A stretch of 64,000 bases of DNA from Paralithodes platypus (taxonomy: Eukaryota > Arthropoda > Malacostraca > Decapoda > Lithodidae): contig CM064523.1 in the NCBI GenBank assembly GCA_032716605.1, positions 39,064,026 through 39,128,025 on the forward strand, read 5' to 3'. A model generated the notes under the pieces. It made no database searches, was not told the origin of the DNA, and saw nothing but the letters and a program-made list of their open reading frames with translations. Made by a program: the position numbers and the translations under genes. Shown here piece by piece: positions 54,015-62,354 of this stretch (its first letter is position 1; the number at the start of each line of letters is the position of its first letter).

Positions 54015-55385
54015 GGGAAGCATTTGATATCATGAGTTGAACATAGGATGCATTGTATATAGTTAAGGAGAGAGAATAATATAGGCAGTGGGGTGGTAGT
54101 GTGTGTGTGCGTATACATGTGCTGCCTGCCCCCTCGCTTTGTAGGCTCACGCGCGTGCCGTCTCACGCCTCTTGATTGGCTGGTGGTTCCTGGCGCCTTC
54201 TGCAGCCCTGCTGCCTGGTGACGTAGCAGCCTGTGATTGGCTGACCACCATGCCTTTGTGTGTGATCCTGGAGGGGTCCCGAGGAGTTCCTTCCTCAGAG
54301 CTTTCCTGACTAGCATACCCTTCACATGTCCCTTGCCCCCCTGTCTCCCGACTTCTACCTATAGAGCACTTTCTCTATCTCTCAACTTCTTACCTCTCAT
54401 TCTTCTACTCTATTTAATATCATAACTTCCCTTTGGTTCTGCACGATTTCATATATCGGCCATCGTATTATATGCTGAAGCTCTCAGATATCACATGTTT
54501 AGTTAGGCATTTTGGAAGGGTTACCATTTTTGTCTGTAGAGGTTTGACACACTCACGGTGTCTCCCTTCCTGTATCTTGGTGGTCTGCTGGGGGATTTAA
54601 TGCTAGACTGGGATAAGGCTACTGGTGTTGTGATTTCCGATGTGTACTAGATTTTGTTGAACCTGTACAATCGCAACGGAGACGTGGGAAGCCTAGGTGG
54701 TCTTTCTGACTGTGTACCTTGTGAGTTTAGCACTGTGTTGCGAGTGAGGGCTTTTGCCTCTGCCACCCAACACTGTGCTAACTCGTTTGCTTTGACTTTG
54801 AGAGGGTCGCCAGGAGAGAACCAGATACTAGCGATCTGGATCTCTCAAGAGAGCACCCCGTCAATTAACGTAATTTGGCCGCACAGCCTTAAGGACTTCG
54901 CTAGGCTACGAGCCGCTTGCTCAGCCATTGTTTCCTAGCCTACTACATCCCAGCTAGACTTTATTCGCCTAGCAGACACCAGATTTAGATTATAAACTCT
55001 TTCTGTTATGTATGCATTATTATTCACGGCATTTATTAGTCTAGGTTGTTGTTGAGTTGCACAACCCTAGTGAGGCTGTTTCGTTGATGAGGAAGTACTT
55101 CTTTTGCTGTTTGAGTTCCTACTATTGCGCAGTTATTATTATTCCCGTGCCAGTTAACCCTATATGTCCTTACAATTGTCATATCCTGTTCCTGCTTTAT
55201 ACTACAGTTCAAAATCCGATACGATCATCTTACCCCAGCATCAGACTTTCTTCAGAAGATTCCTGCTCGATGCTTTGGGACTTTCGTTCACTTTCTTTAG
55301 TATAGGAGTGACAGTTCATTATTGTTTAGAATAATTTTAAATATACCTTCTTCTAGTTTGCATTAAATCATTGCAGTGATTTAAT

Positions 55386-55907
55386 GACATCGACATTATG
55401 GAAGTGTGGAAGTATGGAAGTGAAGAAGTCCTTGCATGACAGTGTGGTAATCCCGACACTGACTTACGGAAGCGAAGCATGGACGTTGGTTGAGAGACTC
55501 AGACCAAGAGTGAGAGCAGTGGAAATGAATTACTTAAGGAGTGCGTGCGGAGTTACATGGAGGGATAGACAGACTAATGAGGAAGTAAGAAGGAGGTGTG
55601 GTGTGGAGGTAGATGTGCTGGAAAGTGTGAAAAGGAACAACTTGAGATGGTTGGCCATATGGAACGTATGGAAAGCGAGAGAATGACTAAGAGGGTGTAC
55701 GAGAGCGAGGTGGAGGGACAGAGGGGGAGAGGTAGACCGAATATGAGGTGGAAGGATGGAGTGAGGAACTACATGAACGAAGGCGGTGCTGGTTGGGGGG
55801 AGGGGCGTCGACTGACTGGGGACAGAGGTGCATGGGGGCGGTTCGTTCGTGGCCACCCCTTCGGGGATCACGGCGTCAGGCAATAGATAGATAGATAGTG
55901 ATTTAAT
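55386..55907 (+). mobile_element. LINE family 1, copy D, with 11-bp target duplication
   Basis: 511 bp plus target duplication AGTGATTTAAT (55,375-55,385 and 55,897-55,907). The 3' LTR preserves the empty site at 63,888-63,898. It encodes the C-terminal part from VSMEVKKSLHDS, with a 1-bp deletion relative to copy B near 55,651 (GGTTGGCC against GGTTCGGCC). It ends in CAATAG and (ATAG)n. About 25 bp at its 5' end do not match copy B, a common feature of LINE 5' junctions. Confidence 0.95.
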
Positions 55908-55938
55908 TAAGATCTCTATCTTTTCCTAGTATACCTTA

Positions 55939-56426
55939 TTAACCCTTAATTAGCGGCGAGCAACATAAGTCGAGTTAAATAAAGCTGGACTATGTGGCGG
56001 CGCTCGACATAGGTCGAGTGGCAATTTCAGCACGTAATGTGGCTGAGAGAGAGAGACAAGTGGTGGCAGGAGACTAGCGAGCGTATGACTGCTCCAGATC
56101 ACCGCGGCGAACCTACTGACACAAATCTCAGCTCCCTCCTCCCTCTCTCACTCGCTACATACTCAATTATGTACCGAAACTACCGAATTACCTGCTTTTT
56201 GCACTCGCGTTGCACGGTTATTGCAAGAAAACTATCCATCATACAAGGATCGTTATGGTGTCATTCGAAAGCTCTGTTTATGCCCTTTCAGGGATAGGTA
56301 CTTGTTTTACGTTCTGGGTCTTATTTAGGCATGAAAATGATCACGTAAACAGCCCTATTTTGGCTAAAAACACCCCGCTGTGCGGTACATATAAATAAAC
56401 CGCATAGGCCGCTCGTAAGGTGTTAA
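55939..56426 (+). mobile_element. TTAA-flanked MITE in the 5' LTR, 480 bp
   Basis: TTAA at 55,939-55,942 and 56,423-56,426; the empty site is at 63,930-63,933 in the 3' LTR. The ends are CCCTTAATTAGCGGC and GGCCGCTCGTAAGGTG, imperfect inverted repeats. It is closely related to the MITE at 19.1 kb. Confidence 0.93.
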
Positions 56427-56666
56427 CGTAATTGTATGTTGTTGTGATCAGGCTGTATCAGAGATCATCAGCCTGTAGTAGTAGTGCACTTATACTGAGT
56501 TATAGGATACCCCATTATCGCGGATTTAACTCTGGAGGGTATAGGTGTTTTTGTGCGCCGGTATTATAAGTTCAGGGGTTGGATCTAGTGTTACCGTTGT
56601 GGCTGTGTGCTTTCCTAGTCCAATGATTAAGAGCCCTTGTTTTATACGAACCCCGGTCCTAGCAAA

Positions 56667-56683
56667 TGGCGTCCTTGCTTAGG
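56667..56683 (+). promoter_or_regulatory. Primer-binding site, plus-strand element
   Basis: TGGCGTCCTTGCTTAGG begins two bases after the LTR CA end, at the same position as in the minus-strand element (TGGCGACC). The TGG start fits complementarity to a tRNA CCA end. The tRNA identity is uncertain. Confidence 0.6.
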
Positions 56684-56887
56684 ATTTTGTGAACTTAGAG
56701 AAATATTGCAGGAGTGTTGTGGTCATTTGTTTTTGTTTAAAGGAATATAGTGGACACGTGGAATTTTTTTGGCAAGTAGTATAACACTTAAGAGTCTTCG
56801 AGCATCTTGTATTTTTGAGTGAATAGTGCTGCATAAGAGTTTAGGTATTTTTTTTTTTATAAACGTTGAGAATTTTCGGTGGACACT

Positions 56888-58492
56888 ATGTCAGACGACG
56901 GATCAGTGTACAGTGAGGACACAGTACGGGGAACAGAAACTGAGGTGCAGCAGCGGGCTTTGTTAGATGACATTAGAGTTATAGCTAGTGAGGAGGATGC
57001 AAGGAAGTTTCTGGAGATACCTATTTCTGCTGACCGGGTGTCGGGGATTGATCGGTATGGTCTCCAGTGTTTGGCCTCGGTCATGGGGCATGTGGGCATT
57101 AGCAGCATGTCGAGAGGTGACCTGGTGGCTTGCGTGCTCGGCGGGGTGCGTGGGGCTTCAGGTGGAGCGGGAGCTGGGGCACCTTCGGCCCAGCCCCCAT
57201 TCCACTCGACTCCTACCATGGCGCCCCCTCGGGCTCCGGAGCCGGGTACGTTCCCGCAGGCCGATAGTCACTGGCAGCGTGGTTTGTCACAGGGTGGGTC
57301 TCCAATTGTTGCATCTCCTCCTCCTCAAGGTTTGACTACAGATATGCTCTTCCAGCTTGAGATGGCTAAGTTGCAGCTGCAGCAGAAGCGGGAATCTGAG
57401 CAGCAGCAGCGGGAGTTTGAGATGGCTAAGATTCAGGCTGAGGAGAGAAGGGCCAGATATGAGACTGAGGCTGAGGAGAGAAAGGCGAAATACTGTGCGG
57501 ACATAGATCTTGAGAAGTCTAGGGTGGAGTCGACAGGGCAGCGTCTCGGTTCTGGGAATCGAGGTTTTGATCAGTCGTTATCGCACCTGCTCAAGTTGGT
57601 CCCTGTATTTGATGAGTCGGGTGTCACTGAATTTTGTATGCGTTTCGAGAAGAAGTGCCGGGAGCACCAATGGCCCGAGGTTAAGTGGGCGGCCCTTGTT
57701 TCCTCTAGATTGGTTGGCAAAGGACTCAAGGCATATGATGCGTTGCCCTTTGAGTCGTGCATCGATTACGAGGTATTGAAGGAGGCTGTCCTGCGGGCAT
57801 ATGAGTTGCAACCAGAGACGTACAGATTGAAGTTCCGGGGTGTAACGAAGGGTCGTGAGTGCACCTTTCTTGAGCATGCCCGGGATCTGTCCGATGCATT
57901 TAGAAACTGGCTGCGTTCTGAGAAGGCATCGACATTTGAGGAGTTGAAACAGCTGATGCTTCTAGAACAATTTTTTAAGTGTACGGGCAGCGATCTGACG
58001 TTGAATCTTAAAGAAAAGAACCCGAAAACTCTTCAGGAGGCAGCTGAGATGGCTGACCTTCGGTTATCTTTGATTCATGGGTGCGGTGCTGCACAGAGAA
58101 GTGATGCAGGCAATAAGGAGCGTAACCCTCCCCCTCCCCGAAACACTGATACACATAACTACACTAAGAACAAGAGCAACGACACCAAAACTGACCATAA
58201 ACCTAGTACCGTCCCGTTTAGAAAGGGTCCGGGTCCTTCCCCACCTCAAGGGAAGCCCAAGGGAAAGCTAGAGTGTTTCCATTGTCATAAAGAGGGGCAT
58301 TTTGCAAGAGCCTGTCCAAGCAAGCCACCTAATGCAGCTGTGTCATTGGCTCGCAACATTGGGGTGTCCCCGAAGTCGTCTGAGTTTGCCCGGGGTATAA
58401 CGTCAGAGGCTGGGACACAGCCAGTGGAGAAGAATCCGGAAGGCTCGAACCCTGTCCGCGATGTGTTTTGCGACCATCGAGGGCGTGGCTGA
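56888..58492 (+). CDS. gag: Gag of the Gmr1-like element
   Basis: 534 codons from the first ATG (MSDDGSVYSEDTVRG), which aligns with the ATG of the sister Gag; an upstream in-frame GTG at 56,879 is unlikely as a start. Regions: acidic N-terminus, Pro/Ala-rich linker, Gln/Glu/Arg coiled coil (about 57,340-57,500), and a capsid region with FDQSLSHLLKLVPVFDESGV. A SCAN-like helical segment follows (about 57,776-58,073; AYELQPETYRLKFR, TFLEHARDL, FEELKQLMLLEQFFK, TLQEAAEMADLRL), then a CX2CX4HX4C knuckle CFHCHKEGHFARAC at 58,274-58,315. It packages element RNA into particles in the cytoplasm. It ends at UGA 58,490-58,492, in frame with pol. Confidence 0.92.
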   Translation: MSDDGSVYSEDTVRGTETEVQQRALLDDIRVIASEEDARKFLEIPISADRVSGIDRYGLQCLASVMGHVGISSMSRGDLVACVLGGVRGASGGAGAGAPSAQPPFHSTPTMAPPRAPEPGTFPQADSHWQRGLSQGGSPIVASPPPQGLTTDMLFQLEMAKLQLQQKRESEQQQREFEMAKIQAEERRARYETEAEERKAKYCADIDLEKSRVESTGQRLGSGNRGFDQSLSHLLKLVPVFDESGVTEFCMRFEKKCREHQWPEVKWAALVSSRLVGKGLKAYDALPFESCIDYEVLKEAVLRAYELQPETYRLKFRGVTKGRECTFLEHARDLSDAFRNWLRSEKASTFEELKQLMLLEQFFKCTGSDLTLNLKEKNPKTLQEAAEMADLRLSLIHGCGAAQRSDAGNKERNPPPPRNTDTHNYTKNKSNDTKTDHKPSTVPFRKGPGPSPPQGKPKGKLECFHCHKEGHFARACPSKPPNAAVSLARNIGVSPKSSEFARGITSEAGTQPVEKNPEGSNPVRDVFCDHRGRG

Positions 58493-61400
58493 GTGAGGTG
58501 GGCTGGTAAGAAGCATGGAGTTGAGCTGTTGCGAGACACGGGTGCCTCTCAGACTTTGTTGAAGAACTTTACTGGAAGACCAATAAACGCGGCACGGGTG
58601 GTTGTGGTGCAGGGTATCAATGCTGTCAAGTCATACCCGTTGGTCAGGATGGAACTGGAGGTGGATGGTGTGACACGAGAGTTGGATGTGGGTGTTGTGG
58701 AGAACTTGCCTGTTGGGGGCGTCGACCTCCTTCTCGGCAACGACTTTGCGGTGCCTACTTCTGAGGTTTCACCCTTAGTCGTTGCCGGGAAGCCGGCCGA
58801 CGTGAGTAGGGAGGAACAGGAGTGGGTAGAGAAGTGTCATGTACAACCTATGGCGTGCGTTGTTACAAGATCTCTTGCATCCAAAGTGTCACAGCCTATT
58901 CCTCAGTCTTCTGATCAACGGAGGAACGGTCGGAAGAAGACGGCTAATGTTGGTAAAAGTTTGGAGAGTTTAGTACCAGCAGCGTTTCTTGGCGACTCAG
59001 TATTGGCACCTTTGTTGGAGTCTGGAGAAGCCCCAGGACCTATCACAGCTAGTGAGGAGGTAGGGCAGGAAGGGACTCCGAGGCAGCAACGTTACACACA
59101 GAGAGAAAAAAGGGTTGCTCAGTTTGATATTGGGGGAGGACATGGGTTGCTTCGGAAGCATCTAGACAGTTTGGCTCCCTCGGATATTAGTAAACTGCAG
59201 TTGGAAGATCCGGAAGTTCAAAAGTGTGGTAATGGTGCTGTCGAGCTTGAAGAGGACGGGGATGCAAAGCCGGGAGATTTTTTTTATATTGAGGGCATAT
59301 TGTATCGGCGATTTCAAGACCCGAAGAGAAGTTGGGAGGGTGGGTCAGGAGTGGTAGACCAGCTGGTTATGCCGAGGGCGTGCAGGAATAGCCTACTATG
59401 GTTGGCCCACGATGTGCCGTTGGCAGGACACTTGGGAGTACGCAAGACGGTAGCAGCTTTGGTGAAGTTGTTTTGGTGGCCAGGTTTAAAAGCACAGGTT
59501 GTGTCATGGGTGGCAATGTGCAATACCTGCCAGAAAGTGGGTAAACCGAACCAATGTATCCCAAAGGCTCCGTTACAACCTATTCCTGTCATTGGGCCAC
59601 CCTTCAGTAAGGTAGTTATAGACATGGTTGGCCCCCTCCCTCCTACTAGTGCCGGTAATAAATTTCTCCTGACGATAATGGATGTAGCAACACGTTATCC
59701 TGATGCATACCCCATGAGGAATGGCATGGCAAAGACGGTGGTTAGGAACTTGCTTTTGTACTTTTCCCGGTATGGTTTTCCGCAGGAGATACAGTCTGAC
59801 CAGGGGTCTAACTTTACCTCGAACATATTCACACAGACAATGCAGCAACACGGGATCACAACGGTAGTGTCGTCGGCTTATCACCCTGAGAGCCAAGGGG
59901 TGTTAGAGAGATCGCATTCGACTTTAAAGAGTATACTCCGTTGTTATTGTCTGGAGAATGGTAAGGACTGGGACCTGGGTTTGCCTTATGTGTTGTTCGC
60001 TGCGAGAGAGGTACCTGGAGAAAGCCTCGGGTTTAGTCCAAATGAGCTTGTCTTTGGCCATCGCATCAGAGGCCCTCTCAACATGGTTAAGGAGATCTGG
60101 GAGAGTACTACTAAGCCGTGTTCATTATTAAAATATGTCCTCGAGAGCCGCGAACGGATGTTGAAGAGCTTGGAGTTGGCTGGCCGAAATCTGGTGGGAT
60201 CCCAGGCCCTGATGAAGGACAGATACGACCAGAAGGTGAAACTCCGGGAGTTTCAGGTGGGTCAGGAGGTGTTGATCTTATTGCCTTTGGTGGGTCATCC
60301 CTTATCCGCTAAGTATACTGGTCCTTATAGGGTGGTGGAGAAGATCTCAGACCTGGATTACCTGGTGGCCACTCCAGACAGGAGAAAAAGAAATCAGTTG
60401 TGCCATGTCAACCTGATGAAGGAGTTTGTGAGGCGCCCCCCTGAGCCTCTCACTGTGCCGGTGATGACTTGCAGCAGTCAAGGTGGAGAAGGAGGAAGGG
60501 ACAGTCACGCTCAGGTGGAGGATAACTGGGATTGTCATGTCTCCGCAGACCAGTGGGCGGGGAACTCGAGACAGGTGGCTCACGAGGCTCTAGAGCACCT
60601 GCCTGAGCAACAGTGTGTAGCCGTGCAGCACCTATTCGGTTCATACCCCGCTGTGTTTGCGGAGTACCCAGGCCTCACAACTCATGCGGTGCATGATGTG
60701 GATGTAGGAGATCACCCACCCTTTAAATCAGTGCCATACCGAGTCCCTCCTATCAAACTCCCAGCACTCAGGGACGAGTTAGCGTATATGTTGGATCGGG
60801 GCCTGATAGAAAAGGGTGCAGTTAGGTGGACGTCTCCCGTCACTCTGCAGCCCAAGCCTGATGGGAAAGTTCGTTTTTGTGTTGATTTCCGGCGGTTAAA
60901 CGGTTTAACCCCCACCAATGCTTACCCCCTTCCTCGTGTGGATGACAGTGTCGACAAGATCGGAAGGGCACAGTATTTGACCAAGGTAGACCTAGTGAAA
61001 GGCTACTGGCAAGTGCCGCTGTCGGAGCGAGCGAAGGAGGTTTGCGGGTTTGTGGTGGATGGTAACACCTACCGTTGTAACGTCATGCCCTATGGACTCA
61101 AGAATGCACCAGCGACTTTCCAGAAGCTGATGAATGACCTAGTAGCAGGCATCCCTAACTGTACTGTGTATTTAGACGACGTGATAATTTATGACGATGA
61201 CTTTGAAAGTCACTGTGCACACATTGAAGCCTTGTTTAACAAGCTTAGTGAAGCGGGCTTGGTGGTGAATCTGAAAAAGTGTGACTTTGTAAGGGCAACT
61301 GTGCAGTATCTAGGATTTGTGGTCGGGAGAGGCCAGGTTTGCCCCCTTCAGAATAAGATACAGGCTATCAATCAGTTCCCTAGACCGACCATCAAGCGGC

Positions 61401-61984
61401 AGATCATGAGGTTTTTGGGCATGATCGGGTACTATCGCCGCTTTATTCAAGGATATTCAACTGTGTTAGCACCGCTGACTGACTTATTAGCGAAGGATAA
61501 GAAGTTTCTGTGGGCCCCGGAGTGTAAAAAGGCATTTTCCCTTGTTAAACACCTTTTATGCACTCATGCAATACTCAGGGCCCCAGACTTCGACAGGCCG
61601 TTTCAGTTGGCAACTGATGCCAGCGGGGTTGGGGCTGGTGCCGTCTTGATGCAGACAGACGAAGAGGGCCTGGAACACCCAGTGAGTTTTTTCTCCAAAA
61701 AGTTCAATTCGGCCCAGAAGAATTACTCAGTGGTGGAGAAAGAATTACTGGCGATAGTGCTGGCGCTCAGGCACTTCGAGGTGTATGTTCCGGCCTATGG
61801 ACCAGTCGTGGTAGTGTATACTGATCACCACCCTCTTAAGTTTCTCAATCAGTTTCACAATCGGAATATGAGACTGACACGGTGGTCGTTGATGTTACAA
61901 GAGTACAATTTAGACATTCGCCATATTGCCGGTAGTGATAACGTGATTGCTGATTGTTTATCGAGGGTGGAGGATCCGAGTTAG
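58493..61984 (+). CDS. pol: Pol polyprotein: protease, integrase, RT, RNase H
   Basis: 1,163 codons, residues counted from 58,493. Protease DTGAS at 15-19. Integrase zinc finger HX6HX29CX2C (His306, His313, Cys343, Cys346), then core Asp377, Asp436 (SDQGSNF) and Glu472 (LERSHS), giving the DD35E spacing. GPY-type module TGPYRVVEK near 610. RT with YRVPPIKLPALRDEL, PDGKVRFCVDFRRLN, MPYGLKNAPATFQKL and YLDD at 893-896. RNase H with TDASGVGAGAVLM near 1,041 and VVEKELLAI, TDHHPLKFL, ADCLSR at the end. There is no ATG before the protease active site (first ATG 58,649), so expression needs fusion to Gag by UGA readthrough, or the UGA is a disabling mutation. No other break is seen. Confidence 0.93.
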   Translation: MRWAGKKHGVELLRDTGASQTLLKNFTGRPINAARVVVVQGINAVKSYPLVRMELEVDGVTRELDVGVVENLPVGGVDLLLGNDFAVPTSEVSPLVVAGKPADVSREEQEWVEKCHVQPMACVVTRSLASKVSQPIPQSSDQRRNGRKKTANVGKSLESLVPAAFLGDSVLAPLLESGEAPGPITASEEVGQEGTPRQQRYTQREKRVAQFDIGGGHGLLRKHLDSLAPSDISKLQLEDPEVQKCGNGAVELEEDGDAKPGDFFYIEGILYRRFQDPKRSWEGGSGVVDQLVMPRACRNSLLWLAHDVPLAGHLGVRKTVAALVKLFWWPGLKAQVVSWVAMCNTCQKVGKPNQCIPKAPLQPIPVIGPPFSKVVIDMVGPLPPTSAGNKFLLTIMDVATRYPDAYPMRNGMAKTVVRNLLLYFSRYGFPQEIQSDQGSNFTSNIFTQTMQQHGITTVVSSAYHPESQGVLERSHSTLKSILRCYCLENGKDWDLGLPYVLFAAREVPGESLGFSPNELVFGHRIRGPLNMVKEIWESTTKPCSLLKYVLESRERMLKSLELAGRNLVGSQALMKDRYDQKVKLREFQVGQEVLILLPLVGHPLSAKYTGPYRVVEKISDLDYLVATPDRRKRNQLCHVNLMKEFVRRPPEPLTVPVMTCSSQGGEGGRDSHAQVEDNWDCHVSADQWAGNSRQVAHEALEHLPEQQCVAVQHLFGSYPAVFAEYPGLTTHAVHDVDVGDHPPFKSVPYRVPPIKLPALRDELAYMLDRGLIEKGAVRWTSPVTLQPKPDGKVRFCVDFRRLNGLTPTNAYPLPRVDDSVDKIGRAQYLTKVDLVKGYWQVPLSERAKEVCGFVVDGNTYRCNVMPYGLKNAPATFQKLMNDLVAGIPNCTVYLDDVIIYDDDFESHCAHIEALFNKLSEAGLVVNLKKCDFVRATVQYLGFVVGRGQVCPLQNKIQAINQFPRPTIKRQIMRFLGMIGYYRRFIQGYSTVLAPLTDLLAKDKKFLWAPECKKAFSLVKHLLCTHAILRAPDFDRPFQLATDASGVGAGAVLMQTDEEGLEHPVSFFSKKFNSAQKNYSVVEKELLAIVLALRHFEVYVPAYGPVVVVYTDHHPLKFLNQFHNRNMRLTRWSLMLQEYNLDIRHIAGSDNVIADCLSRVEDPS

Positions 61985-62354
61985 GCTACCACAGGTGTGC
62001 GGGTTTCTGTGGAGTAAAATTGGCTTGCCCCTGTAAGTGCAGCCGCCAAAAACATATTAAAAATGAAAATTCTATAAAAACTCTTTCTTTAATAGTTAAA
62101 ATGTTTAAGTATGTTATAGCTAAAGTTCTGAGTCGAACCTGTGCTTCTCTCAGAAGGCTGGGCTAGTAGAATCTCGCTCTAGGAGCATAGCAGTATGAAT
62201 TGAGCTATTGTGTTGGGAGGGGTTATAATTTTGTTTTGATGAGAACTGAGCTTTGCCTTCTTTGTTGCGAAGTGGTTAGGGGTGGCGAGTCTTATCGGGG
62301 TTCTGCTTGTCAGATATAGAGCTCATGGTTGAGCGTCTAATATCTTGGGTGGGG
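61985..62354 (+). other. 3' untranslated interior with polypurine tract
   Basis: Non-coding sequence between pol and the 3' LTR. It ends TCTTGGGTGGGG directly before the LTR TGTGACG; the purine run is the presumed plus-strand primer. Confidence 0.75.

Larger units (their letters stand above)
53836..56664 (+). repeat. 5' LTR of the plus-strand Gypsy element, with two insertions
   Basis: Starts TGTGACGCCTGCAG and ends CCTAGCA. It matches 62,355-64,000 closely with few substitutions, except for LINE copy D (55,386-55,907) and a TTAA MITE (55,943-56,426), both absent from the 3' LTR. Both insertions therefore happened after the element integrated. Confidence 0.92.
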
